A DNA stretch of 57,911 nucleotides, taken from contig JAFWWU010000150.1 of the NCBI GenBank assembly GCA_017523285.1, forward strand, positions 1-57,911, written 5' to 3'. The stretch is from Ruminococcus sp. Its GTDB lineage: Bacteria; Bacillota; Clostridia; Oscillospirales; Ruminococcaceae. Numbering within the stretch: position 1 is the first letter of the stretch; every line of letters starts with the position of its first letter. The notes under the pieces are model-generated. The model was not told the DNA's origin, ran no database searches, and was given only the letters and a program-made list of their open reading frames with translations. Of this stretch, positions 15,498-24,294 are shown one piece after another. Made by a program: the position numbers and the translations under genes.

Positions 15498-17258
15498 TTA
15501 TATGCATTCAGAAATTGAATACTTGTTAGCATAAAGTTCGAGGTTATTCTCGAATTCCTTGTTGTGATGTGCTTTAAGTGTCTGTAAATAGCTATGCATA
15601 TCAAGACTGTCATGTGCAACCTCAATAAGACATACCGCTATATTTGAGCAATGGTCTGAAACTCTTTCAAGATTTGTGAGAAGGTCTGAAAGAACAAATC
15701 CAAGCTCAATTGTACATTCATTCTTTCTAAGACGTGAAATGTGCTGTTTCTTAAGAAGCGCCTTGAGATTATCCACAACCTGTTCAAGCGGCTCAACAAG
15801 GAAAGCCTTGTCCATATCATTATTATCAAACGCCTCAAGAGCAAGGTCAAGGATTTCATTTACAGCATTAATCATAACACCAAGCTCAGCCATAGCCTGT
15901 TTTGAGAATGAAAGTCCCTTTTCCTTGATTTCTTCAGCAGATTCAAGAATGTTTACAGCATGGTCGCTTATACGTTCAAAGTCACCGATAATGTGAAGAA
16001 GCTCAGTTACTTCATGGCTATCCTCATCTGTAAGGGATTTTGAGCTTATTTTTACAAGATACGTTCCGAGTGCGTCCTCATATTTATCAGCTTCATCTTC
16101 GCCCTTGCGGATTTTTTCGCCAACCTTTTCATCACATACAAAAAGATTTTCAAGCGAATCATGAAGAATACCAACCGAAAGCTTTGCCATTTCAGAAGTT
16201 ACATTACGGCAGCGTTCAATCGCAACCGCAGGAGTTGAAAGAAGTCTTTCATCAAGAAGCTCTGTCTTTTCCTTTTCATCTTCGCCAGGCTTGATGATGA
16301 TATATGAAAGCTTTTCAAGCTGTTTGCCGAATGGCATAAGGAGTGCGAGAGCAAGAAGCTTGAATACTGTATGAACAACAGCAATACCAAGCGGAGTTGC
16401 AGCTTCTGCAACAAATGCAAAACCAATAATAGTTTCAAGAACATAATAGACAGTAAGCCATACAACAGCACTTATAAGATTAAAGCTGAGATGGATAACA
16501 GCAGCTCTCTTAGCATTTTTGCTTGCACCGATTGAAGAAATCATAGCACTTACACAAGTACCGATATTCTGTCCCATAACAATCGGAATAGCTGTTGCAT
16601 AAGTAACAGTACCTGTAAGTGTAAGTGCCTGAAGAATACCAACCGAAGCAGACGACGACTGCACAATAGCTGTAAATATTGTTCCGACAAGCAAACCTAT
16701 AACAGGATTTGAGAAAAGTATAAGCACATTCTTGAACTTTTCAGATTCAGCGAGTGGATCAACAGCCGCCGACATAGTTTCCATACCGAACATAAGAATG
16801 GAAAAACCGATTAATATAAGTGCTGTATCCTTGTGCTTGTTGCTTTTTATAAACATAATAAGAATAATGCCTAAAAAAGCAAGCAGAGGCGTAAAATTAC
16901 TTGGCTTTGCAAGCTGAACAAAGAAATTATCGCCCTGTACACCCGTAAGACTGAGAAGCCATGATGTAACCGATGTACCGAGGTTTGCACCGAAAATTAC
17001 ACCCGTTGCCTGTCTGAGTGTCATAATGCCTGAGTTTACAAATCCGACAACCATAACCGTTGTAGCCGATGACGACTGAATTATAGCTGTAATTACAAGG
17101 CCGAGTAAAAAGCCTTTGAATGTGTTTGAAGTAAGCTGCGCAAGAATTGATTTAAGTTTTGTGCCTGCTTTTCTTTCGAGGGCGTCACCCATCATATTCA
17201 TTCCGTAAAGAAAGAATGCAAGACCACCGAGCAGAGTAAATACATTAAAAATACCCAT
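15498..17258 (-). CDS. Na+/phosphate symporter family protein with PhoU domain
   Basis: 586 residues. The N-terminal half has two inverted Na_Pi_cotrans repeats with the hallmark QSSSATT (residues about 60-66) and QSSSASVGI (about 200). The C-terminal 220 residues form a PhoU-like helical domain (for example HIIGDFERISDHAVNI near 425-440). This is the NptA/YjbB class, which moves phosphate with sodium at the cytoplasmic membrane; the PhoU part probably regulates it. Bacterial members can act in uptake or efflux. The ATG follows AGGAG. It is transcribed alone and is divergent from the alarmone synthetase gene. Confidence 0.92.
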   Translation of the reverse strand: MGIFNVFTLLGGLAFFLYGMNMMGDALERKAGTKLKSILAQLTSNTFKGFLLGLVITAIIQSSSATTVMVVGFVNSGIMTLRQATGVIFGANLGTSVTSWLLSLTGVQGDNFFVQLAKPSNFTPLLAFLGIILIMFIKSNKHKDTALILIGFSILMFGMETMSAAVDPLAESEKFKNVLILFSNPVIGLLVGTIFTAIVQSSSASVGILQALTLTGTVTYATAIPIVMGQNIGTCVSAMISSIGASKNAKRAAVIHLSFNLISAVVWLTVYYVLETIIGFAFVAEAATPLGIAVVHTVFKLLALALLMPFGKQLEKLSYIIIKPGEDEKEKTELLDERLLSTPAVAIERCRNVTSEMAKLSVGILHDSLENLFVCDEKVGEKIRKGEDEADKYEDALGTYLVKISSKSLTDEDSHEVTELLHIIGDFERISDHAVNILESAEEIKEKGLSFSKQAMAELGVMINAVNEILDLALEAFDNNDMDKAFLVEPLEQVVDNLKALLKKQHISRLRKNECTIELGFVLSDLLTNLERVSDHCSNIAVCLIEVAHDSLDMHSYLQTLKAHHNKEFENNLELYANKYSISECI

Positions 17259-17345
17259 AAAATTAGCTCCTATACATATTCTTTGTTATAAAATTCCCCG
17301 TTTAAAGCAAACAATATATAATTATTAATAATCTTTATTTTTTAT

Positions 17346-17368
17346 GCAATACCGCACAGAGCTTGTGC
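17346..17368. repeat. Partial copy of the 89-bp palindromic element
   Basis: Twenty-three bases are identical to 4062-4084, the left arm of the element before the sigma factor gene. No right arm is visible here, so it is a truncated copy between divergent genes. Confidence 0.55.
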
Positions 17369-17427
17369 AGTGCCGCATTATCTTCCGAGATAAATTGACC
17401 TATAACATTTTTCGTCATAAATTATCA

Positions 17428-17455
17428 TTGACTTTTTTTTCTTATTTGTTATAAT
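17428..17455 (+). promoter_or_regulatory. Promoter of the alarmone synthetase gene
   Basis: TTGACT (17428-17433), 16-base T-rich spacer, TATAAT (17450-17455). Confidence 0.75.
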
Positions 17456-17508
17456 AAATCTATAAGCAAAACACTATAATATAACTTTCATGAAAGGAGA
17501 TGTTCCTC

Positions 17509-18186
17509 TTGGACGAAAAAGAATTCTATCTCGAAACAATTAACAAACTCCCCGCAATAAAAAACAGTGAAAACATTGCTCAGATTTTCTATGATTTTCT
17601 TCAGCTCCAGCATCTTTACGATTCGGCAATCGAAACTGTAAAAACTCAGCTGAATATTCTTGATAACGAGTTCAGCGTTAAATTTCAGCGTAATCCTATA
17701 CACAGCATAGAAAGCAGACTGAAATCACCGCAGTCAATTATAGGTAAACTTCAGAAAAAAGGACTTCCCGTAACTACCGACGCCGCAAGAAGAAATCTTC
17801 TTGATATGGCGGGAATCCGTGTTGTCTGTTATTATATTGACGATATCTATTCAATAGCCGAGCTTCTTACCTGCCATGACGATTTTGTAACGATAAAAAC
17901 AAAGGATTATATCCGCAATCCGAAAAAAAGCGGTTACAGAAGTTATCATATAGTTATCAATGTTCCGATTTATCTTTCAAACTGCAAGCAATATGCTCCC
18001 GTTGAAATACAAATCCGTACAATCGCAATGGATTTCTGGGCAAGCCTCGAACATCAGCTCAAATACAAGACACGTTCCAGAGTATCGGATGAGCTTGCGG
18101 AAGAACTGAGAAAATGCGCTGAAACGATATCTGAAACAGATATCAGAATGCAGGACATTTTCCTCCAGCTCAATGAAATAGAGTAG
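17509..18186 (+). CDS. Small alarmone synthetase, RelA/SpoT-type GTP pyrophosphokinase (RelQ/YjbM-like)
   Basis: About 225 residues: a stand-alone synthetase domain without hydrolase or TGS parts. It makes (p)ppGpp from ATP and GTP or GDP. Visible motifs include ARRNLLDMAGIRVV, DYIRNPKKSGYRSYHI, VEIQIRTIAMDFWASLEHQL and a C-terminal helical tail used for tetramer formation in RelQ. The TTG at 17509 is the likely start, because AAAGGAG ends at 17499 and the in-frame ATG at 17500 would touch it with no spacer. It has its own promoter and a strong terminator, so it is probably controlled at transcription. Confidence 0.92.
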   Translation: MDEKEFYLETINKLPAIKNSENIAQIFYDFLQLQHLYDSAIETVKTQLNILDNEFSVKFQRNPIHSIESRLKSPQSIIGKLQKKGLPVTTDAARRNLLDMAGIRVVCYYIDDIYSIAELLTCHDDFVTIKTKDYIRNPKKSGYRSYHIVINVPIYLSNCKQYAPVEIQIRTIAMDFWASLEHQLKYKTRSRVSDELAEELRKCAETISETDIRMQDIFLQLNEIE

Positions 18187-18190
18187 CAAA

Positions 18191-18231
18191 AAAGCAGCTT
18201 TTGATTTTTACATCAAAAGCGGCTTTTTTTA
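18191..18231 (+). terminator. Bidirectional terminator between the alarmone synthetase and ilvE genes
   Basis: A 14-bp stem with one wobble (18192-18205 with 18212-18225) is flanked by A-rich and T-rich runs on both strands. Confidence 0.85.
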
Positions 18232-18240
18232 TTTAATTTA

Positions 18241-19308
18241 TTACTTTACTTCAACTGTCCAGTTGAATGTATCTTCAATCTTGCCCCACTGGATACCTGT
18301 CATTGTATCGTAAAGCTTCTGTGAAATATCACCGATCTTGTTGCCGTTGATTTCCATAACCTTATCGCCCCATTTAAGAATGCCGACAGGTGAAATAACA
18401 GCAGCTGTACCTGTTCCGAAAACTTCCTGAAGCTTGCCAGCGTCGTAAGCGTCGGAAATTTCCTGAATGCTGATTCTTCTTTCAGAAACTTTAAGTCCCC
18501 AGCTCTTGCATACGTCAATAGCTGACTTTCTTGTGATACCAGGGAGAATTGAGCCCTGAAGCATTGGTGTTACAACTTCGCCGTCGATAACGAAGAAGAT
18601 GTTCATAGCACCAACTTCTTCGATATACTTCTGCTCTACACCGTCAAGCCAGAGAACCTGTGAGAAGTTCTGCTTGTGAGCTTCGTCCTGACCGATAAGA
18701 GATGCTGCATAGTTACCGCCTGTCTTAGCATAACCCATACCGCCTCTTACTGCACGGACATATTTATTTTCAACATAGATGTTTACAGGGTTAAGACCAC
18801 TTTCATAATAAGCACCTGATGGTGAAAGAATAATCACGAAGAGATACTGGCTGCCGGGTCTTACGCCGAGGAAAGGATCAACAGCAAAAATGAATGGTCT
18901 TATGTAGAGTGATTCGCCGTCTTTTGCAGGAACCCAATCCTTTTCAATCTTAAGGAGCTCCATAAGACATTCCATAGCGAGCTCTTCAGGAAGCTGTGGA
19001 ATAACAAGACGCTCATTTGACTGATTAAGACGCTTGAAGTTTTCTTCAGGACGGAAAAGCTGAATTTTGTTATCAGCAGTTCTGTAAGCCTTCATACCTT
19101 CAAAAACAGTCTGTCCATAGTGAAGACACATAGCAGCAGGACTAAGCTCGATAGGAGCGTAAGGCTTGATTTCAGGATCATGCCAGCCCTGTCCTTCATC
19201 ATAAGGCATTACGAGCATATAGTCTGTAAAAATGTGACCGAATCCGAGTTTCTGTCCCGGCTCAGGCTTTTTCTTGAGATTTTCGCTTTTTGTGAATTTG
19301 ATTTCCAT
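18241..19308 (-). CDS. ilvE: Branched-chain amino acid aminotransferase
   Basis: 355 residues of fold-type IV PLP enzymes. It transfers amino groups between glutamate and the 2-oxo acids of leucine, isoleucine and valine. The PLP lysine is K195 in [10 protein letters not shown]; the phosphate-binding [11 protein letters not shown] segment lies near the C-terminus. Length and the N-terminal [15 protein letters not shown] region fit the BCAT-I subgroup. Start ATG 19308 is chosen because AGAGG lies nine bases upstream; a TTG seven codons earlier has no ribosome site. A 40-residue membrane protein gene precedes it by 24 bases in the same direction. Confidence 0.93.
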   Translation of the reverse strand: MEIKFTKSENLKKKPEPGQKLGFGHIFTDYMLVMPYDEGQGWHDPEIKPYAPIELSPAAMCLHYGQTVFEGMKAYRTADNKIQLFRPEENFKRLNQSNERLVIPQLPEELAMECLMELLKIEKDWVPAKDGESLYIRPFIFAVDPFLGVRPGSQYLFVIILSPSGAYYESGLNPVNIYVENKYVRAVRGGMGYAKTGGNYAASLIGQDEAHKQNFSQVLWLDGVEQKYIEEVGAMNIFFVIDGEVVTPMLQGSILPGITRKSAIDVCKSWGLKVSERRISIQEISDAYDAGKLQEVFGTGTAAVISPVGILKWGDKVMEINGNKIGDISQKLYDTMTGIQWGKIEDTFNWTVEVK

Positions 19309-19332
19309 TTCAATCAACCTCTTTGTCAAAAA

Positions 19333-19455
19333 TTATTCACTAACAGTAATGTAATTCTTTCTGAATCGTTTTTCGCAGCACACACAGACTGCCCCGACAG
19401 AAGCGGCAATAACCACAATAATTGTAATAAGCTTAATAATCTGACTTGCTTTCAT
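19333..19455 (-). CDS. Small membrane protein, 40 residues, upstream of ilvE
   Basis: A short gene with an excellent ribosome site (AAGGAGG, ten bases before ATG 19455). The product has one hydrophobic helix (residues about 6-25, IIKLITIIVVIAASVGAVCV), then CCEKRFRKN and a short polar tail. The basic residues after the helix predict an outward N-terminus. It ends 24 bases before ilvE and shares its promoter. No family is recognised. It could be a membrane microprotein or a leader whose translation affects ilvE. Cysteines at the membrane border stand out. Confidence 0.6.
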   Translation of the reverse strand: MKASQIIKLITIIVVIAASVGAVCVCCEKRFRKNYITVSE

Positions 19456-19534
19456 ATCCAGCAGCCTCCTTAACGAAATATATCAGGATACATATTGCAC
19501 CCAGTTCAGAAATCATATATCATTCCTGATAATA

Positions 19535-19540
19535 ATTATA
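19535..19540 (-). promoter_or_regulatory. Extended -10 promoter element before the small membrane protein and ilvE
   Basis: CGTGGTATAAT on the minus strand; the TATAAT is at 19540-19535. No good -35 box lies 17 bases upstream (TGGAAA at best), so it would rely on the extended -10 element. The leader is about 75 nt. Confidence 0.4.
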
Positions 19541-19653
19541 CCACGTTTGTTATCAATTTTCCATAAGATTTTAAAATTTTTTCAAACGCTCACGAAAAAA
19601 TATGAAATAAAAACAGAGTATTCATTTGTTTATATTTCACAAACTACAATTAC

Positions 19654-20265
19654 TCAGGATTCATATTTTCTTATACGAAGATTTACATTGATAGCCTCGC
19701 AAAGCTTTTTTGCCGCCTCAATTTCCGCCTCAGGAATAACATCAACAACGCTCATCATAACTTCTGCTGATGTTTTATTGCACTCGGAAGCAAATTTCTG
19801 CATAGCTTCAAAAGCATTGCTGAATTTCGGTCTTGTAACACGCATATATTCTTCCTTTGTACCGGCATTAAGACTTACGGAAACGATGTCGAATATTTCA
19901 CCGATTTCCTGTGCTGTTGAGCGTTCATTGAGAAGGTCTGAAAGTCCGTTTGTATTAAGTCTTAAAGGCGGACATTTTTCCTTCGATTTAAGATACTGTG
20001 CAGACTCTAAAAGTGCATTAAGTCTGCATGTAGGCTCGCCATAGCCGCAGAATACTATCTCGCTGTATTTGCTAAGTTCCCTTTTATCAATTTCAGCCTT
20101 TATTTCATCAATATCAGGGTCATGCTCAAGCCATAGCGAATCAGAGCCATAAACGCCATTTGCATTGTTTCTGATACAAAATGTACAATTACAAGGGCAT
20201 TTATTTGTTATATTCATATAGAGCTTATCCCCTACTTCGTATGAAATCGTCATCATTTTTTCCAT
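19654..20265 (-). CDS. TatD family-associated radical SAM protein
   Basis: 203 residues. The [4Fe-4S] cluster motif C23-x3-C27-x2-C30 lies in NKCPCNCTFC, followed by a GGE-like FCGYGEPTCR and a SAM-binding strand LRLNTNG. The sequence fits the small radical SAM family named for co-occurrence with TatD nucleases; its reaction is unknown. It begins two bases after the alanine racemase stop, so the two are co-transcribed. The tatD gene of this genome lies 3.2 kb away at 23509 on the other strand rather than adjacent. The start follows GAGG about ten bases upstream. Confidence 0.85.
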   Translation of the reverse strand: MEKMMTISYEVGDKLYMNITNKCPCNCTFCIRNNANGVYGSDSLWLEHDPDIDEIKAEIDKRELSKYSEIVFCGYGEPTCRLNALLESAQYLKSKEKCPPLRLNTNGLSDLLNERSTAQEIGEIFDIVSVSLNAGTKEEYMRVTRPKFSNAFEAMQKFASECNKTSAEVMMSVVDVIPEAEIEAAKKLCEAINVNLRIRKYES

Positions 20266-20267
20266 AA

Positions 20268-21410
20268 TTATTCTTCCTCACTTTCGTGAAATATTCTCGG
20301 TACTCTTTTAGAGATACCGCATACTACCTCATATCCTATTGTAGAACAGATTGCCGCAAGCTCATCGGCTGTAATTTCATCATCGCCGTCTTTTCCGATG
20401 AGAGTTACTATATCTCCTGCCTTTGCAGAAACCTCTGAAACGTCAATCATAAGCTGGTCCATACATACTCTGCCGACAATTCTGCATCTTTTACCATGAA
20501 CAAGTATCTCGCCCTTTGACGATAAAAGTCTTGAATATCCGTCAGCATATCCGATTGTAACGGTTGCTATATCCATATCCCTCGGAGCTGTAAATGTTCT
20601 TCCATAGCTTATACATTCGCCCTTGCAGACTTTTTTTACATGCGATATAACAGCTTTTAATGCCATAACAGATTTCAGTCTGTTATCTATTTTCATAGGA
20701 TAATTCGGACATAAGCCATACATTATTATGCCTGCTCTTGCGAGCGTACTTCTTTCGCTGTTACGATATGAAATGGTTGCACTGTTTGCAAAATGCAGAT
20801 GTCTTAGCTTTAAACCTTTTTCAGCAAGCTCATCATAAACATCAAGTATGAATTTTTCCTGTCTGTCGGTATATTCTATGTTTTCCTCATCATCACAGTC
20901 AGCAACGGCAAAATGAGTATATACTCCTTCAACCGAAAGCTTTTCACATTCAGAAAGTCTTATAATCTCCTCTGCACATTCAGACGGAGAATCGTATTTC
21001 AGACCTATTCTTCCCATGCCTGTATCTATTTTTATGTGACATCTTATATTATCAGATGTATTTTCTGCAAGCTCATAAGCATATTCAGAAGATACTATCC
21101 CCTGAATGATATTATTATCCGCAAGAGCCTGCCCATATTCAGGCGGAGTATATCCGAGAATAAGCACCTCGGCTTCGGGACAGCTTTTACGTACTTCAAT
21201 TGCTTCGTCAAGATTTGAAACTGCAAAATGTCTTACTCCGCTTTCCCATAGACATCTGCTCACCTGATGCTCGCCATGCCCGTATGCGTCAGCCTTTACA
21301 ACTGCCATTATCTCTGTATTTGCGCCAAGCATGCTGTTAATGACATTGACGTTATTCCTCAGATCTGACAGAGAAATCTCTGCCCACGCCCTCTTGAGAT
21401 ACGGTTTCAT
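20268..21410 (-). CDS. alr: Alanine racemase
   Basis: About 380 residues of fold-type III PLP enzyme. It interconverts L- and D-alanine for peptidoglycan synthesis. PLP lysine K39 is in AVVKADAYGHG; the C-terminal domain carries the catalytic tyrosine (GYADGYSRLL near 270) and CMDQLMIDVS. ATG 21410 follows GAGGAG at about 12 bases. An alternative GTG start at 21440 lacks a ribosome site. It is divergent from the SLOG gene. The radical SAM gene follows at two bases. Confidence 0.95.
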   Translation of the reverse strand: MKPYLKRAWAEISLSDLRNNVNVINSMLGANTEIMAVVKADAYGHGEHQVSRCLWESGVRHFAVSNLDEAIEVRKSCPEAEVLILGYTPPEYGQALADNNIIQGIVSSEYAYELAENTSDNIRCHIKIDTGMGRIGLKYDSPSECAEEIIRLSECEKLSVEGVYTHFAVADCDDEENIEYTDRQEKFILDVYDELAEKGLKLRHLHFANSATISYRNSERSTLARAGIIMYGLCPNYPMKIDNRLKSVMALKAVISHVKKVCKGECISYGRTFTAPRDMDIATVTIGYADGYSRLLSSKGEILVHGKRCRIVGRVCMDQLMIDVSEVSAKAGDIVTLIGKDGDDEITADELAAICSTIGYEVVCGISKRVPRIFHESEEE

Positions 21411-21473
21411 AATAGTGGATTGCTCCTCTCGTTTACTCACTGATTAAAATTCAGTTACAGTATAAAAATATTC

Positions 21474-21502
21474 TTGAAATGTATAATATAATATGATATA
21501 AT
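21474..21502 (+). promoter_or_regulatory. Promoter of the SLOG gene
   Basis: TTGAAA (21474-21479), 17-base AT-rich spacer, TATAAT (21497-21502). Confidence 0.65.
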
Positions 21503-21529
21503 TTATAAGTATATTAAGGAGGTAAAGTG

Positions 21530-22210
21530 ATGATTAAATCCCTTACCGGCGGCAGAGAACTAATTCTCCCCGAACAATTACATACAGACAAAGCAACAAC
21601 AGTCTGTTTTACAGGACATCGTGAAAAAAGTATTCCGCCCTATAATAACCTCTATCAGAACAGAGATATTACATTTTTGGCACTAAAAATTATGCTTTCA
21701 CGTTATATTGATATCGCCATAGAAGACGGATACAAAAGCTTTATAAGCGGATTTGCCGAGGGTGTTGATTTATGGGCTGCTTCCTATATTATTGAAAAGA
21801 AGAAAAGCGACGCTGATATTTCCCTTATCGGTGCTATACCTTATCTTCATCACGCTGACAGATTCAGCAGTCATTACCATGAATTACTGAAATATGCTGA
21901 GCAGCATGCTGACGCTGTTGTTTTAACAAATCCGAATCCCGACATAACATACAGCACTTCACCGAAAAATCAGAATCAATCAAAAAATCTGTATCGTGAC
22001 AGAAATTATTTTATGGTTGATAATTCTTCGGCACTCATTGCTTTTATGAATGAAAATACAAAATGGTCGGGAACTTTTCAGACTATAAATTACGCCCGCA
22101 AAAATGAATTGCAGTTAAGCTGTTTCGGACTTGAAGATATTTACGAGCTTTTGGAACAGTCGGAATTCAGCCCCGAACTGATGAAAAAAATCGTAAACCG
22201 CAATATATAG
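21530..22210 (+). CDS. SLOG family protein (DUF1273/YpsA-like)
   Basis: 226 residues. The Rossmann-like SLOG signature is visible as VCFTGHREKSIPP (near 25-38) and SFISGFAEGVDLWAA (near 76-90), followed by YFMVDNSSALIAFMN. SLOG proteins bind nucleotides or their derivatives; B. subtilis YpsA influences cell division. Function in this organism is unknown. ATG 21530 follows AGGAGG by seven bases and is preferred to a GTG one codon earlier. It is not obviously in an operon. Confidence 0.82.
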   Translation: MIKSLTGGRELILPEQLHTDKATTVCFTGHREKSIPPYNNLYQNRDITFLALKIMLSRYIDIAIEDGYKSFISGFAEGVDLWAASYIIEKKKSDADISLIGAIPYLHHADRFSSHYHELLKYAEQHADAVVLTNPNPDITYSTSPKNQNQSKNLYRDRNYFMVDNSSALIAFMNENTKWSGTFQTINYARKNELQLSCFGLEDIYELLEQSEFSPELMKKIVNRNI

Positions 22211-22607
22211 ACAAATTATTCAGATTCAAATAAAACCGTCTATATTATTATATCACACTTCAAAATTTTTGCAAGTGTTATTGCTCCACAAACTTTCGGC
22301 AAAGTATAATTTATGGAGCAATAGTAAAAATTCATTTTCAACAATCTGTTGAATTGATAGTTTAAACATTACTGCATTGTTGAAAAGTTGAAATCAATGT
22401 TAATTCTTCTTCCACAGCCGAATATTTTTAAACTATGATTTTTTAAAAATAAAATTCTGCTGATTTTTTCAATTTTGAATTGAAATTCATCGCAAAAATA
22501 ATACTGAAAGTTTATTTTTGTGTTATTTTTACTGAATTTATGCAATAAATGCCCGTTTTACAGCTGATTATAAATAAAAATACATTCTGAAATAAAAGGA
22601 GATAGCC
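22211..22607. other. AT-rich intergenic region with inverted and direct repeats
   Basis: About 400 bases with no reading frame of note. ATTGCTCCA (22280-22288) pairs with TGGAGCAAT (22314-22322). TTCAACA (22337-22343) and TGTTGAA (22347-22353) form a palindrome, and TGTTGAA recurs at 22378, 31 bases on. These may be a terminator for the SLOG gene and an operator for the LCP operon. No clear -35/-10 pair is visible near the LCP start. Confidence 0.4.
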
Positions 22608-23495
22608 ATGGCAAACAGAAAAAAAGGAAGTATCGCAATACCGTTTTTACTCACATTTCTTATCGCTCTTCTTCTGATAGGCGGTTTTGTAATGTACATT
22701 TACAAATCTCTCGATATGAATAAAGAAGAAGAAATCGACGAAATGCTTGCAACCGAATTCAACTCTGCTACTTATGAGGACAGCCATACGATATTATTCG
22801 TGCTTGACGTTCCCGAAGAACGCTGCACTACTACATTTGTTGTTATGCGTTCTGTTCCTAAGGAGAAAAAACTCCTGCTTACAGGTGTTCCTACAAACTC
22901 TATCGCTCTTATTGACGGAAAACAGGAAAATCTCCAGAATGTCTATACCAATATGGGAATAAGTGCTGCCGAAAACTTCATCGAAGAAGTTTCGGGAATT
23001 GAAATTGACAGATATATGATGCTCGGACAGGATGCTTTTATGAAGCTAAGCGACATTATGGGCGGTGTTTCATATGGAGTTACCGTTGATATTCCGGGAT
23101 TTCAGGATACCGATAAGGAGCAGTATCTCACAGGCAAGCAGACTATAAAGCTTCTTACTTATCCTATGTTCAGCGGTGGAGAATTTGAACGTGCATCTAT
23201 GGCAGGTTCTGTTATGTCAGCAATGATTAACCAGTCTGACGGACCAAATCTCGCCAAAGGCTTTGAAAGAAATTTCAATACAATCGTTAATATGACAAGA
23301 ACAAATATTACTGCTGCCGATTATAAAAAGCTTGCATATCAGATTGACTTTATGCTTACCTACGGTACTGCGATCTCTCATTTTTCAACTGTTAAAGGAA
23401 CTTCTGACGGAACATACTTCCTTATCGACGAATTCTATTCAGATGAAATAATATACGAATACTTTACTGCAAAATCCGAAGATAAAGCAAAATAA
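22608..23495 (+). CDS. Divergent LytR-CpsA-Psr (LCP)-like membrane protein
   Basis: 295 residues: a short cytoplasmic start, one transmembrane helix (about 10-31) and an extracellular domain. The order of motifs follows LCP proteins, which attach glycopolymers to peptidoglycan: TTFVVMRSVPKEKKLLLTGVP stands where T-D-T-I-M-V...SIPRD is usual, then IDGKQENLQNVYT, YLTGKQTIKLLTY and GEFERASMAGSVM. The RDT arginine and the R-x-R of the usual YVRSR motif are replaced, so the pyrophosphate-binding charge is largely lost. It may be a non-catalytic homologue. AAAGGAG precedes the ATG; tatD starts 13 bases after it. Confidence 0.6.
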   Translation: MANRKKGSIAIPFLLTFLIALLLIGGFVMYIYKSLDMNKEEEIDEMLATEFNSATYEDSHTILFVLDVPEERCTTTFVVMRSVPKEKKLLLTGVPTNSIALIDGKQENLQNVYTNMGISAAENFIEEVSGIEIDRYMMLGQDAFMKLSDIMGGVSYGVTVDIPGFQDTDKEQYLTGKQTIKLLTYPMFSGGEFERASMAGSVMSAMINQSDGPNLAKGFERNFNTIVNMTRTNITAADYKKLAYQIDFMLTYGTAISHFSTVKGTSDGTYFLIDEFYSDEIIYEYFTAKSEDKAK

Positions 23496-23508
23496 GAGGT
23501 ATTAATTA

Positions 23509-24279
23509 ATGGAAAATATCTTTGATACACATTCTCATTATACTGATTCCGCTTTTGACGACGACAGAGAACTCATTCTTTCCGAGTTTCCGTCAAAAGG
23601 TGTAAAATATATAATGCTTGCCGCATCTTCACTTGAAGATTCACTGAAAAACAGTGAACTCTGCAAAAAATACGACTACATCTATGCGGCGGCAGGTGTT
23701 CACCCTGAAAGTGTTGACGATACCCCTGCCGATTACATCGGAACACTTAAAAACATAATTATTTCCAATCCGAAAATAAAAGCTGTTGGTGAAATAGGTC
23801 TTGATTATCACTATGAAGGCTTTGACAAAGAAAAACAGATTGAACTGTTTGCGGCACAATTGAAGCTTGCCGCTGAACTTAATCTTCCTGTTATCGTTCA
23901 TAGCCGTGACGCTACCGAGGATACGCTCAGACTCCTTAAGGAATATCGCCCGAAGGGTGTACTTCACTGTTTCAGCGGCTCTGCTGAAACTGCAAAAGAG
24001 ATTATAAAGCTTGATATGTATATAGGCTTCACAGGAGTTATCACCTTTAAAAATGCAAGAAAAGCGCTTGAAGCACTTGAAGTTGTCCCAAATGACAGAC
24101 TTGTTCTTGAAACTGATTGTCCGTATATGGCTCCCGTTCCGTTCAGGGGAAAGCGTTGTGACAGCTCTATGATTACTTATATGGCTGAAAAAGCTGCTGA
24201 AATCAAAGGGATTACTCCTCAGGAAATACTTGATATTACCTGCAAAAACGGTCTCAGACTTTTTGAAATAGATATATAA
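23509..24279 (+). CDS. tatD: TatD family metal-dependent deoxyribonuclease
   Basis: 256 residues of the TIM-barrel amidohydrolase superfamily. All metal-binding motifs are present: DTHSHYTD (residues 5-12), GVHPE, GEIGLDYH (about 94), PVIVHSRDA, LHCFSGS and LETDCPYMAP (about 202-211). Family members are Mg-dependent 3'-5' exonucleases implicated in DNA repair and cell death. AGAGG precedes the ATG. It is the middle gene of an LCP-tatD-PP2C operon with gaps of 13 and 15 bases. Confidence 0.95.
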   Translation: MENIFDTHSHYTDSAFDDDRELILSEFPSKGVKYIMLAASSLEDSLKNSELCKKYDYIYAAAGVHPESVDDTPADYIGTLKNIIISNPKIKAVGEIGLDYHYEGFDKEKQIELFAAQLKLAAELNLPVIVHSRDATEDTLRLLKEYRPKGVLHCFSGSAETAKEIIKLDMYIGFTGVITFKNARKALEALEVVPNDRLVLETDCPYMAPVPFRGKRCDSSMITYMAEKAAEIKGITPQEILDITCKNGLRLFEIDI

Positions 24280-24294
24280 ATATGGAGATGTAAA

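Noticed and set aside
15638..15859. Minus-strand frame within the phosphate symporter gene
   Set aside because: It is a shadow frame inside a well-supported PhoU domain.
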